A DNA stretch of 64,000 nucleotides from Chionoecetes opilio (GCA_016584305.1 JACEEZ010023664.1:945583-1009582), one strand, 5' to 3'; positions 1-10,475 are shown, numbered from the stretch's first letter. Program-made: numbers and translations. The notes: generated by a model not told the origin, from the letters alone.

Positions 1-244
1 GTCCAAAGAGATTAGAAATTAAAATAAAGGTAGAAAAAAAAAAAAAAAAATGTCTATAACCTAAACTGACGCAAGAAAAGATTACATTTAAAGAATATAA
101 CTATTTCTACACACACACAGACACACAAATGAATGATCAACACATACACAACATATATACATGCAAGTGAATTATACACACAAATAAATAATAAATATAT
201 ACATAAATTATAAAAATATCTACAGTAGTTCCTCTCATTCTCTT

Positions 245-900
245 GTCCTCTCTCTCTCACACACTTTGTCTCTCTCTCACACTTTCTGTCTCTCTCTCTC
301 TCACTTTGTCTCTCTCTCTCTCACTTTGTCTCTCTCTCTCTCACTTTCTGTCTCTCTCACACACTTTCTGTCTCTCTCTCTCACTGTGTCTCTCACTTTC
401 TGTCTCTCTCACACACTTTCTGTCTCTCTCTCTCCCACTTTCTGTCTCTCTCACACACTTTCTGTCTCTCTCTCTCTCACACACTTTGTCTCTCCCACTT
501 TCTGTCTCTCTCTCCCACTTTCTGTCTCTCTCACATTTTCTGTCTCTCTCACATTTTCTGTCTCTCTCACATTTTCTGTCTCTCTCTCACATTTTCTGTC
601 TCTCTCTCACACTTTGTCTCTCTCTCACTTTCTGTCTCTCTCTCACATTTTCTGTCTCTCACATTTTCTGTCTCTCTCACTTTCTGTCTCTCTTGTCCTC
701 CTGTTTCTCTCTTTTCCTTCCTCCTATCTCTCTCTCTCTTCCTTCCTCCTTCTCTCCCTCCCTCCTCCTCCTTCTCTCTCGTCTTCCTCCTCTCATACTC
801 TCACATTGTCTCTTACTCCCTCACACTTTCTCTCTCTCTCCCTTTTTTGTCTTCCTCTCTCTCTCCCCCCTTCCTTCTCTCATTCTCTTGTCCTCTCTCC
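245..900. repeat. (CT)n-rich tandem repeat just downstream of HYI
   Basis: Tandem CTCTCTCACACTTTCTGT-like units about 18-24 bp long, followed by (CTTCCT)-type polypyrimidine. The mirror tract at 19140-22545 is about five times longer. Long Leu/Ser open frames here are by-products of the repeat. Confidence 0.9.
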
Positions 901-921
901 CCCTCATATCTCTCTCTTTAC

Positions 922-1016
922 CTAGAAAATCAGGCCGCATTTCTTGATCCAGACCAAGGAATCCTCAGTCTTGGCGGTGGAAGGCACGTACTCTGCTCCT
1001 ATGTACCCCTTGTAAC
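922..1016 (-). CDS. HYI: HYI exon 6 (terminal, with stop)
   Basis: 95 nt encode residues 235-265, GYKGYIGAEYVPST with catalytic Glu243, then DSLVWIKKCG and a TAG stop at 922-924. The acceptor is TTTGCAG. It is 100% identical to its mirror copy at 19045-19139, unlike the inner exons. Confidence 0.92.
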
Positions 1017-1259
1017 CTGCAAATAGTAGTAGTAGTTATAGTAGTTATAGGTATGTACTTTAATTCAATTACTTTTTTTCTCCCTATGTACCCCTTGTAA
1101 CCTAAAAATAGTAGTAGTAGAAGTAGTAGTCATCGGCATGTACTTTAATCAAATTAATTTTTTTCCCTCCTACGTACCCCTTGTAACCTGAAAATAGTGG
1201 TAGTAGTAGTAGTAACCATAGCAGTAGTAGTTGTTGTAGTAATGATCATGAAGGTATTT

Positions 1260-1291
<32 letters not shown>

Positions 1292-4200
1292 CTGGAATTG
1301 AATTAAGAGATATTTTTCTATCTTTCCCTCCCTCTCTCTCTCTCTTACTCCTTACCATCTCTCCTTCTCATCCCTCCCTTCCTTCCTTCCTTCTTTCTAA
1401 TCACTTTCCTTCCCTCAATCTCTCTCTCACACTTCCTTTCCTTCCTTCTCTCCATCTCTCTCTCACTTCCTTCCTTCTCTCCATCTCTCTTCCTTCCTTC
1501 CCTTCCCTCTCTCTCACTTCCTTTCCTTCCCTCTCTCCACCTCTCTCTCTCTCACTTCCTTCCTTCCCTCTCTCTCCTTTCCCTACCTTCCTTCCTTCCT
1601 CCTAATTACTTTTTTCTTCCTTCTCTCCTTCCCTCTCTCTCTTACTTCCAACCACCCTTCCTCTCTCCTTTCCCTTCTATCTTTCTTTCTAATCAGTCCT
1701 CTCTCTCTCTCTTCCTTTCCTTTCTTCCCTCCCTCCATCCCTTCCTCTCTCTCTCTCTCTCTCTCTCTCTTCCTTTCTTCCCTCCCTTCCTCTCTCTCTT
1801 CCTTTCCTTTCTTCCCTCCCTCCATCCCATCCCATCCCTTCCCTTCCTCTCTCTCTCTCTCTTACTTCCTTTTCTTTCTTCCCTCCCTACTTTCCTTTCC
1901 TTTCTTCCCTCTCTCTCTTCCTTCCCTTCCTTTCCTCCCTCCCTCCATTCTCTCTCTCTCTCTCTCCCACGCCACAACACTCACCTGCAGATTTCAGTTT
2001 GGCGAGCACATACGCGTAGTCAAGCTCACCCGCGGACCCCGGCTCGGAGCGCAGCGGGGGCTGGGACACCTGGACGTGGGCTGGGGGACAGAGGGGGGTG
2101 ACAGGGGGAAGGGGGTGTGGGTGAGGGATGGGGAAAAGAAAAAGGTTGGTGAGTTTTAAAAAGATAGTTAGAAGAGAACAGTTTAGTTAGTGATTGTTTG
2201 AACTTGTTTGTATCTCCTCCTCCTTGTCCTTCTCTTTCTCCTGTTACTATTACTACTCTTCCTCCTATTCCTACTACTATTTCTTCTCTTCCTCCTCCTG
2301 CAGAAACACCCTACTTACACAGGCTCCCACACACATCCCTGCATAACCAAAGACCTAGCACATCACCCTAACACACACACACTCTTCCTCCAACTACTAT
2401 TACCTACACTTCCTCTCCTTCCTCCCTCTACACACACTCTTCCTCCTACTACTATTACCTACACGTCTTCTCCTTCCCTTCTTCCCTCTACACACACTCT
2501 TCCTCCTACTACTATTACCTACACTTCTTCTCTCTGCACACACTCTTCCTCCTACTACTATTACCTACACTTCTTCTCCTTCCCTTCTTCCCTCTGCACA
2601 CACTCTTCCTCCTACTACTATTACCTACACTTCTTCCCTCTGCACACACTCTTCCTCCTACTACTATTACCTACACTTCTTCCCTCTGCACACACTCTTC
2701 CTCCTACTACTATTACCTACACTTCTTCCCTCTGCACACACTCTTCCTCCTACTACTATTACCTACACTTCTTCCCTCTGCACACACTCTTCCTCCTACT
2801 ACTATTACCTACACTTCTTCCCTCTGCACACACTCTTCCTCCTACTACTATTACCTACACTTCTTCCCTCTGCACACACTCTTCCTCTACTACTATTACC
2901 TACACTTCTTCCCTCTGCACACACTCTTCCTCCTACTACTATTACCTACACTTCTTCCCTCTGCACACACTCTTCCTCCTACTACTATTACCTACACTTC
3001 TTCCCTCTGCACACACTCTTCCTCCTACTACTATTACCTACACTTCTTCCCTCTGCACACACTCTTCCTCCTACTACTATTACCTACACTTCTTCTCCTT
3101 CCCTTCTTCCCTCTACACACACTCTTCCTCCTACTACTATTACCTACACGTCTTCTCCTTCCCTTCTTCCCTCTACACACTCTTCCTCCTACTACTATTA
3201 CCTACACGTCTTCTCCTTCCCTTCTTCCCTCTACACACTCTTCCTCCTACTACTATTACCTACACTTCTTCTCCTTCCCTTCTTCCCTCTACACACACTC
3301 TCCCTCCTATTACTATTACCTACACTTCTTCTTCCCTCTACACACACTCTCCCCCTACTACTATTACCTACACTTCTTCTCCTTCCCTTCCTCCCTCTAC
3401 ACACACTCTCCCTCCTACTACTATTACCTACACTTCTTCTCCTTCCCTTCCTCCCTCTACACACACTCTCCCTCCTACTACTATTACCTACACTTCTTCT
3501 CCTTCCCTTCCTCCCTCTACACAACACTCTCCCTCCTACTACTATTACCTACACTTCTTCTCCTTCCTTCCTCCCTCTACACACCTCTCCCTCCTACTAC
3601 TATTACCTACACTTCTTCTCCTCCCTTCCTCCCTCTACACACACTCTCCCTCCTACTACTATTACCACCTCTCTCTCTTTTCCATCCATCTATCCTACTG
3701 TCCCTCCTTCCTCTCTCTTCCTATCTCTCCCTCCCTCCACCCATATACACCAACACACACACAGCCTACCCGTGTACGGAATGAGGCGTTCAATGTTGCG
3801 CGTCACGTTGCCACAGATGAGCTGCAGGTGGAAGACGTCCAGGAGCAGACGCAGGTGGGGGGAGTCAATCTTGAACAGCAGAGCCACGGCTGAGGGGGGA
3901 GGGGAGGGGGTGTTAGTAAGGGATGGGGGGGGGGGGGATATATTATGGGTGGGGCATATTTAATTTTACCCAATTTTCTGTCATCAAAAAATGAAGTTAT
4001 AATTTTTTTAAACTCTCCTTTTTTTTTCTTTTCATTCTGTCTCTCTCTCTCTCTCCCTCCCTCCTTCTTTTCATATTCTGTCTCTCCTCCCTCCCTCTCT
4101 CTCAAACAGCAACCCCTTACACACACCCCCACCCCCCTCTACACCTTCACACCCATATATTTCCTTTGCTATAAAAAAATGTCTGTTGTTAGCCATAAAA

Positions 4201-6987
4201 TAACGATAAGTAACTGAATATACCACATTAGTTATTCGACAAGGATACTAAACAGGTCATATCTATAAAATGTTGATATTCACTAAAAATCGTCTAATGG
4301 TACCCAAATTACTATGGAAATTACGTTCTGGTCTCAAGGGGTTAAACACACGCCCACCTTGTTCAAAATCGTTAAGGAAGTATTCCGGGAAGGTGTAGAT
4401 GTTCTTGGGTTCGATGAGGCCCACGATGTCATGGCGCTTGAACAAGGTGACGGCGTAGCGCAGGTTGTCCTCGAGGGTGGCGTTGTGCTCCTCCTCTGTG
4501 TGCTCCTGCTGCCGCTTGCCCACATTCACGTTCATCCTGGGGGGGGCGGGGAGGTGAGGAGGAGGAGGAGGAGATGGAAGAGTGAGGGTATTTGGAGGAG
4601 GAGGGGGAAGAGTGAGGAAGGTATTTGGAGGAGAGGGAAAGGAAGAGGGAGCAGGAGGTAAATATATGGATGAGTAGGAGGAGCGGGAAGAGTGAGGAAG
4701 GTATTTGGAGGAGAGGGAAGAGTGAGGAAGGTATTTGGAGGAGGAGAGGGTAAGGAAGGAAGAGGAGGAGGGGGAAGAGTGAGGAAGAGGGGAAGAGGGA
4801 GGAAGAAGTGAGAGTGAGGAAGAAGAAGGAAGGTATTTGGAGGAGCGGGAAGAGTGAGGAAGGTATTTGGAGGAGGAGAGGGTAAGGAAGAGGAAGGAAG
4901 GTATTTGGAGGAGAGGGAAGAGTGAGGAAGGTATTTGGAGGAGAGGGTAAGAAGGAAGAGGAGGAGGCGGGGGAAGAGTGAGGAAGAGGGGGAAGAGGGA
5001 GGAAGAAGGTGAAGAGTGAGGAAGAGGAAGGAAGGTATTTGGAGGAGGAGAGGGTAAGGAAGAGGAAGGAAGGTATTTGGAGGAGAGGGAAGAGTGAGGA
5101 AGGTATTTGGAGGAGGAGAGGGTAAGGAAGGAAGAGGAGGAGGCGGGGGAAGAGTGAGGAAGAGGAAGGAAGGTATTTGGAGGAGGAGAGGGTAAGGAAG
5201 AGGAAGGAAGGTATTTGGAGGAGGAGAGGGAAAGGAAGGAAGAGGAGAGAAAGAAGGAGAAGAAAGATATTTGTATAGGTGAAAAAAAATAGAAAAAGTT
5301 ATCATAATGGTATGGGAAATATATGGGAGAAGGAGGAGGAGGAGGAGGGAGTAAGGAAGGAAGGAATACATAGCAAGAATTACAGGAAGGAAGAAAGGAG
5401 GGAAAGGAGGAATACATGTGAAGAACAGATACCAGGCTAGTTATTGGTCTATAACGATGGTATCTGCTGAACTACATACTGCACACACACACACACACAC
5501 ACACACCCTACCAACACACACCCCATCCCCTACCAACACACATACACACCCTTCAAACCACCTCCCCAACACACACACACACGTACACAGGCAATACTTA
5601 CATGGACACGTTCATGGCCTTGGCGTACATGAGACTCTTTTCGAGGCTGGCCTTGAACTGAGCCTCCTTGCCGGGCTGGCACGCGCACCCCATCTCCCCG
5701 GCCTCAAAGTTACCTGTAGGGGGGGGGGGGGGGGGGACGATGAGAGACAGAGAATAAGCCGACACACAGACACACCCTCACATCTCACTCAGTTCATATA
5801 CTACATCTATCACTTTTATCTATCTTTCTACACATCCCATTTATCGGTATGTGTGCAGTTACCACCACAACACGCTGGGTGGTGTTAAGTATCGTGAACG
5901 TTTGGTTCTCATCATAAGCAGGATTTCTTACCCCTACAACAGCCGGCGGAACTGATAAATAACACAAGGGGGGGTCTGAGGGGAACCCCCTTCGAGGTTA
6001 GGTTACGTAAACAATGCCCGGGTTGGGTTAGTTAACTAGTAGGGGGCAGTTAGGTCAGGAGAGTATAGGGGCATTTTCACAGTAACCTAGGCCATCATTG
6101 TCTCACAGCACAAAATTTAGATTTGTCTTTTATCACTTTGGTTCCAGTGAATATTGAAGGATCAATTGTATATTGTATAGAATATTTTTACCAAAAAGCT
6201 GCAGATATTATGATAATTTCACAGTAACAACAATACATTGCGACAACTGTAAAAAAATTATTCAACAACTTGAAAACTGAACACCTCAATTTTTTTTTAA
6301 TATATTTACCACAATTAAAATAGGTCAATATGTGATAAAATATACGCGTCAAATGTAATAAGTATGTATAATTTATATATTCAGCGCCGACATCGTTTAT
6401 GTTACACTAATTTTTCAGTCCACAATGTCCACTCCGACACATCGGTCTATATCTTATGCCAGAATATGTGAAAGTCTATTGTTTTTCATTGATATACAAG
6501 ACACTATAAGGGACTATATATAGTCCCTTATAGTGTCTTGTATATCAATGAAAAACACAATCAGCTACACCCATTATAAGATAGTTCATTGCTTTATTTC
6601 AATTATTACTGATGGCCTAGGTTACGGTGAAAATGCCCATTGGTCAATAGGGAGTATTGGTTTAAACAGCATATTTACCCATTTTTTGATAAAACTCAAC
6701 TAATAATTTTTTTTACAAATCCCACCTTACTTATTTTAACACATCCCCTACCTACTGACTGACCCCCCCCCCTTCGCTACCCCCTTTTTACCGGGGTCAG
6801 TGTTGATGAGGACGGCCTCTAGCTGTTGGAGCTGGAGTTCCGTAGCCAGGGCCTCGGAGGTCTCGTGGTAGGGCATCGGCACCTCCACCAAGTGAAACCC
6901 CGCCTTCTTCGCTGCCCCCACCCTCTCGATCAAGGCGCCGCGCTCCGGGAACAGGGTGCCGAGGTTGCCACACACGCGCAGAGACAT
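922..6987 (-). CDS. HYI: Hydroxypyruvate isomerase, complete six-exon gene
   Basis: This is the only complete host gene. The family interconverts hydroxypyruvate and tartronate semialdehyde (EC 5.3.1.22) and folds as a TIM barrel of the xylose-isomerase/AP-endonuclease-2 type, probably cytosolic; no signal peptide is seen. Exons 6792-6987, 5602-5713, 4358-4536, 3770-3889, 1985-2080 and 922-1016 (read in that order) are bounded by GT-AG sites with consistent phase and sum to 798 nt, giving 265 residues and a TAG stop. Human HYI has 277. Visible family marks: NLGTLFPE at the N-terminus, LIEP with Glu145, LDVFH with Asp180 and His183, HVQV around 204-207, and GAEY with Glu243; the two glutamates are the expected catalytic pair. 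The Met at 6987 aligns with the family start. An acceptor-like CCCCAG lies 6 nt upstream of the ATG, so a noncoding 5' exon is possible. Introns are full of minisatellites and MITEs. Identification is by motif and length from memory, not a search. Confidence 0.93.
1000..1195 (-). repeat. Triplicated exon 6 acceptor segment
   Basis: The exon 6 5' end plus acceptor (minus strand GGTTACAAGGGGTA) occurs at 1000-1017, again near 1085-1103 and again near 1171-1190, a period of about 85 bp that includes flanking (AGT)n and an AATTGAATTAAAGTACAT-like stretch. The two distal copies have AG-to-TTAG changes at the acceptor (TTTTAG, TTTCAG) and act at most as decoy acceptors. Confidence 0.8.
1261..1290. 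repeat. (AAT)n microsatellite
   Basis: About ten AAT units within HYI intron 5. Confidence 0.9.
1325..1970. repeat. Polypyrimidine CCTTC/CT tract in HYI intron 5
   Basis: About 650 bp of (CT)n, CCTTCC and CTTTCC blocks. Lys/Arg/Glu-rich open frames on the minus strand are repeat artefacts. Confidence 0.88.
1985..2080 (-). CDS. HYI: HYI exon 5
   Basis: 96 nt encode residues 203-235: HVQVSQPP, then PGSAGELDYAYVLAKLKSAG, equivalent to the HVQVAQVP...PGELNFPYL segment of mammalian HYI. The acceptor is CCCCAG and the donor GTGAGT. Confidence 0.92.
2340..3665. repeat. 46-bp minisatellite in HYI intron 4
   Basis: Tandem units of 46 bp (CTCTTCCTCCTACTACTATT, then ACCTACACTTCTTCCCTCTG, then CACACA); consecutive copies start at 2603 and 2649. 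Some units carry an extra CTCCTTCC block. Roughly 25 copies. The mirror tract at about 17,400-17,700 retains only a few units. The 561-residue open frame across it is an artefact. Confidence 0.9.
3770..3889 (-). CDS. HYI: HYI exon 4
   Basis: 120 nt encode residues 163-203, including LLLDVFHLQL, the family's metal-site strand with Asp180 and His183, followed by CGNVTRNIERLIPYTG. The acceptor is CCCTCAG and the donor GTAGGC; phase 1 at both ends. Confidence 0.92.
4111..4345. mobile_element. TTAA-ended MITE copy in HYI intron 3
   Basis: Nearly the same 190-bp sequence recurs in direct orientation at 63736-63945 and, mirrored, near 16,502-16,660. The copies end AAGGGGTTAA (here at 4336-4345) and start TTAACCCCTT (at 63736), so AACCCCTT/AAGGGGTT form short terminal inverted repeats at TTAA. 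The TTAA target and size suggest a piggyBac-type MITE; that is inference. The start of this copy is altered and expanded by C/A repeats. Confidence 0.65.
4358..4536 (-). CDS. HYI: HYI exon 3
   Basis: 179 nt encode residues 103-163. It carries NLRYAVTLFKRHDIVGLIEP with catalytic Glu145, then YTFPEYFLNDFEQ. The acceptor is CCCCAG and the donor GTGGGC. A TTAA-bounded MITE ends only about 11 nt into the intron beyond the donor. Confidence 0.92.
4545..5260. repeat. Purine-rich minisatellite in HYI intron 2
   Basis: Irregular tandem units built on GGAAGGTATTTGGAGGAG and GGAAGAGTGA. Open frames rich in Pro/Ser/Leu across it are artefacts. Confidence 0.85.
5482..5600. repeat. (CA)n tract in HYI intron 2
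   Basis: CA runs at 5482-5505 and 5570-5582 with CCAACACACA blocks between, directly beyond the exon 2 donor. Confidence 0.85.
5602..5713 (-). CDS. HYI: HYI exon 2
   Basis: 112 nt encode residues 66-103, beginning GNFEAGEMG and ending MNVS, with a GTAAGT donor. The acceptor is CTACAG preceded by an almost pure poly-C run (positions 5718-5736), so the polypyrimidine tract is a cytosine homopolymer. The phase joins exons 1 and 3 without gaps. Confidence 0.9.
6069..6638. mobile_element. MITE with 29-bp terminal inverted repeats in HYI intron 1
   Basis: 6069-6097 and 6610-6638 are inverted copies of each other with one mismatch (GGGCATTTTCAC, then A or C, then GTAACCTAGGCCATCA). The 570-bp element has no coding capacity and contains a perfect 78-bp palindrome at 6480-6557. 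I see no clear target duplication. A degraded mirror copy lies at about 14,530-15,110. Confidence 0.72.
6480..6557. repeat. Perfect 78-bp palindrome
   Basis: 6480-6518 is the exact reverse complement of 6519-6557, with no spacer; the centre is GGACTATATATAGTCC. The mirror copy near 14,630-14,700 is imperfect. It may be a foldback core of the surrounding MITE. Confidence 0.92.
6792..6987 (-). CDS. HYI: HYI exon 1
   Basis: 196 nt encode residues 1-65 and the first base of Gly66, ending INTDP before a GTAAAAAG donor. The stretch from NLGTLFPE through VEVPMPY to LINTDPG matches the N-terminal beta-alpha units of the hydroxypyruvate isomerase family. The frame runs open past the donor into low-complexity Gly/Lys, which marks the exon end. 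Confidence 0.92.
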
Positions 6988-7258
6988 CGCGACCTGGGGG
7001 AGTAGGGGAGGGGCTGTTCATAGGGGGGAGGTGTATGTGTGAGGATGTTTAAATATCTGATAAAAGGGAGTGACCGAAAATATTTGATGAAGAAAGGAAG
7101 ATAGAGAAAATAAATATAAGCAATACAAAGGAAAATGACTAATTGTAGGGCTGTGTGGTTATAAGGGGGGAGGTGTAAGGGGGTGTTATTAGGGGGAGGT
7201 AAGGGGGTGTGGGTGTTAGTGGTGATAATGGTGTTATTAGGCGTGATATTAGTGTTAC

Positions 7259-7732
7259 ATAAGACCATAAGAACATAAGAAAGCTACAAGAGGCCGTGAG
7301 ACCTACACGTGGTAATTCCTTTTACTTAACACTACCTACATCCGCCTTTCATCCCCATCCATAACACTGTCTAGCCTCCTTTTAAAACTCCCCACTAACT
7401 ACCTGTCTACTGAGTCCATTCCAATCATTTACCAGCCTATTTGTGAACCAGTTTTTCCCTATTTGTTTTTTAAATCTACGCTTTTCCAGCTTTCATCCGC
7501 TACTTCTTGTTTTATCCTGCTTACTAGCCATGAGAACTTTTCCTACATCTCCTTTATTGTATCCCTTTATATCTGCCACCTGACTACTATACCCACTCGT
7601 TTAACTTATCTAAGTCTCCCTGCAATATGTTTACATCAGACTGTGATCTAATAATCCTACCTACCTTAGTATCATCAGCAAACTTACTGATATCACTGCT
7701 AATCCCACTGTCTAAGTCGTTGATGTACAGTC
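7259..7732 (-). mobile_element. CR1-like LINE, 3' end of reverse transcriptase
   Basis: On the minus strand one open stretch (7728 to about 7587) reads YINDL... then FADDTK (plus positions 7665-7682), the reverse-transcriptase catalytic motif, then a TAG. After frame changes a C-terminal EFKRRLDSVMDGDERR-like piece follows near 7330-7400. The 3' end at 7259-7282 has about three 8-bp units related to TTCTTATG, a hallmark of CR1-type 3' termini. The 5' part is missing. Confidence 0.72.
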
Positions 7733-8250
7733 GGCGCAAAAAAACTTAGAGGACTCCAAAAAACTTAGGACGGGAATAACGTCCTTAGCTTTTTTGCCTA
7801 TTTCGGTGGGATCGATTGAATTTTTTTTACGTTTTTTGTATATCTGGCAGTGCATTAGGCTGCCTGCTGTATATTCATCGCTGCTGCCCACTCTATATCT
7901 CCCAGTCATCATAGGAAGAGGTTGTTGTGTTTGGTTCTCCAACCTGCCAACACCCCCATTCGCCCCTCCATCTTCTACCGCCTCCTCCAGGTCTACTAAA
8001 GCATTATGCCGGTCAAATCTCTATCCATTGTGAAGAAGACACATATAGTAACCTTGTTTCGAAGTGGCCAAACCATCGGCCAGATAGCGAGGGAATGGGG
8101 TTTTTCCCAAACAAAATTTGGGTTTTTACAGGCGGGCGCAAGATGGTGATTTAGGGGACTTTTTTCTGGCGTGGAAGAAAGGTCGGGGCGACCAAGAAAA
8201 CTTAAAAGAAGATGACTATGCCAAAGGATTGTTGATGTCAACAATCCTTT
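7733..8250 (+). mobile_element. Tc1/mariner-type element, 5' fragment
   Basis: It begins TA-CAGTCGGCGCAAAAA, a typical mariner terminus at a TA target, and abuts the LINE. From the ATG at 8006 the frame reads MPVKSLSIVKK... TIGQIAREWGFSQTK, a helix-turn-helix of the Tc1/mariner DNA-binding domain. After a frameshift near 8120 it gives RSGRPRKLKEDDYA, the GRPR hinge. The DDE catalytic domain is absent. The fragment ends in a snap-back hairpin (13-bp arms 8223-8235 and 8238-8250). Confidence 0.75.
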
Positions 8251-8309
8251 TGAGCAGTTGATCAGTCTTCTTTGATCGTAACTTAACTTGTACATCTGAC
8301 CATTAGCAG

Positions 8310-8529
8310 TAATTTAGTAGTAGTAGTGGTAGTAGTGGTAAGAGAAGTGGTAGTAGAAGTGGGTAAGAGAAGTAGAAGTGGTAAGAGAAGTAGTAGTGGT
8401 AAGAAAAGTAGTAGTAGAAGTGGTAAGAGAAGTAGTAGTAGTAGTACTAGTAGTAGTAGTGGTAAGAGAAGTAGTAGTAGTAGTAGTAGAAGTGGTAAGA
8501 GAGGTAGTAGTAGTAGTAGAAGTGGTAAG

Positions 8530-8574
<45 letters not shown>

Positions 8575-8745
8575 ACGAGTAGTAGTAGTAGTAAGAGAAG
8601 TAAAGTAGTAGTAGTAGTGGTAGTGGTGGTAGTAGTAAGAGTAGTGGTAGTGGTAAGAGAAGTAAAGTAGTAGTAGTAGTATTAGTGGTGGTGGTGGTAA
8701 GAGTAGTAGTGGTATAAAAAAGAAGAAGTAGTATATATAGTATAG
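8310..8745. repeat. (AGT)n microsatellite, left part
   Basis: AGT/GGT trinucleotide repeat interrupted by AGAGAAGT. It is continuous in kind with 9363-10285; the MITE at 8772-9355 splits it. Confidence 0.9.
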
Positions 8746-8771
8746 TATAGTAGCAGTATTTCGGTATTATT

Positions 8772-9355
8772 CTAGTGTTTGCCCATACTCCCCCTCTCCC
8801 ACAAAACAAGGTTAGGGACCTGGGGGAATGCGGGATATTTGACTGAGGCACAAAATATGCGTCGCAACCACAAATTTTTGAGTTGGGGGTTTAAAAAAAA
8901 ATTTTCCTAGATCCGGGGAAAAAATTCATTGGATTTCTTCTAGTCCAGAGTGTAAACCCTGACGATTCACAAATGAGACTGAAGGTCGAGAACTCCCCAA
9001 CCCCCCCGTAGGAGGTTGGGTTTAAATTTTGTTTGGGTTTAAATTTGGGTAGGTTGGTTGGATTTTGGGTTTGGTTTGGTTAGATTTGGGTTTGGTTTAG
9101 CTAGGTTATCTGTGGGGCAAGCCCCCCCCCTAATTAGGTTAAATTTTGGCTAGGTTAGGTTAGGTTAATTTTTTGGGTTTGGGAAATTTCTCTAATATAA
9201 GGAAATTTCCCCAGATCTAGGGAATTTTAGCCCCCCCACACAACTCTTAAATTTTCGTGTTTTTCCCACGCAAAATTGTTCCCCACCCAAAAACCTCACA
9301 TTTCCACAGGGTCCAAAACTTGTTTGGGGAAGTGGGAGAGTATGGCAAACACTAG
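8772..9355. mobile_element. 584-bp MITE inserted in (AGT)n
   Basis: It starts CTAGTGTTTGCCCATACT and ends with the inverse, ATGGCAAACACTAG. Similarity of the two ends extends about 60 bp inward with mismatches. There is no coding capacity; the interior has TTAGGT-like and GGGTTTAAATTT repeats. The mirror copy is at about 11,935-12,510. Confidence 0.75.
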
Positions 9356-9362
9356 AAATTTT

Positions 9363-10285
9363 TCCGAATAGTATAGTAGTATAGTTAGTAGTAGAGAGTG
9401 GTACGAGATATAGTAGTAGCAGTAGTAGGGGAAAGAAGTAAAGTAGTAGTAGTTAGAGTAGTAGTGGGGGTGGTGGTAGTAATGTAGTAGTATGGTGGTA
9501 AAATAGTAGTAGGGTAAGAAAGTAAAGTAGTGTAGTTTTAGTAGTAGTATGTGGTGGTGGGGGGTGGTGGTGGTGTGGTTTGGGGGTGGTGGTGGCAGTA
9601 GTATATATAGGGGGTAAAGTTAGTATGGGAGTGGGAAAAGAAGTAAAGTATAGCAGTAGTGGTAGTGGTGTGGGGGTAATAGTAGTAGTAGTGGGGGGGT
9701 AGGGTAGTAGCAGGGTATGGTAAAAGAAGTAAAGTATGTAGTAGTGGGGGGTATGGGGGTGGAAAGTATAGTGGGGTGGGGTAAGTGTAGTAGTAGTGGA
9801 GTGGTAGAGAAGTAAAAATTAGTAGAGTGGTATGGGGAGTGGTAGTGGTGTAATAGTAGTATAGTGGTGGTGGAATGTAGTAGCAGTGGTAGGCCTAGTG
9901 GGAAGAGAAGTAAAGTAGTTATAGTAGTGGGGTGGGGTGGTGGTGGTGGTGGTGGTGTTGGTGGTGGGGTAGTATAGTGGGGTGGTAAGTGTAGTAGATG
10001 GTAGTGGTAAAAAGAATAAAGTATTATGGGTGGTAATAGAGTAATAGCGGTGGGGGTAAGAGTAGTAGTTGGGGAGTGGTAAGAGAAGTAAATGGGTAGT
10101 AGTGGTATGGTGGGGGTGGTAATGTAGTAGTAGTGGTAGGTTTGTGGTAATAGTGTATATGGTGGTGGTAAGTGTATAGTATGGTAGTGGGAAGAGAAGT
10201 AAAATAGTAGTATAGTAGTAGTGTAGTAGTGGTAGTGGTGGTAATGTAGTAGTAGTAGTGAGTAGTAGTAGTAGTATATAGCATA
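9363..10285. repeat. (AGT)n microsatellite, right part
   Basis: Degenerate AGT/GTGG trinucleotide repeat with many G-run irregularities. Confidence 0.88.
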
Positions 10286-10344
10286 TTTCTAACCCCTACA
10301 AAAAGCCATACGGGAAATTATTAAAAAGTTCGTTAGCAACGGTT

Positions 10345-10405
10345 TACAGGGAGAGAGGGGAGAGAGAAGGGGAAAGGGGAGAGAGAGAGAGAGAGAGAGG
10401 AAGGG

Positions 10406-10475
<70 letters not shown>

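Noticed and set aside
243..947. Leu/Ser-rich open frames of more than 200 residues (also 2208-3893, 4263-5417, 19136-21277, 55118-56351)
   Set aside because: They are six-frame readings of CT-type tandem repeats with no start context, domains or splice logic.
9140..9165. Telomeric (TTAGG)n repeats (also 12,115-12,135 and 54,225-54,240)
   Set aside because: Only two to three units, inside MITE or AT-rich sequence; not a telomere.
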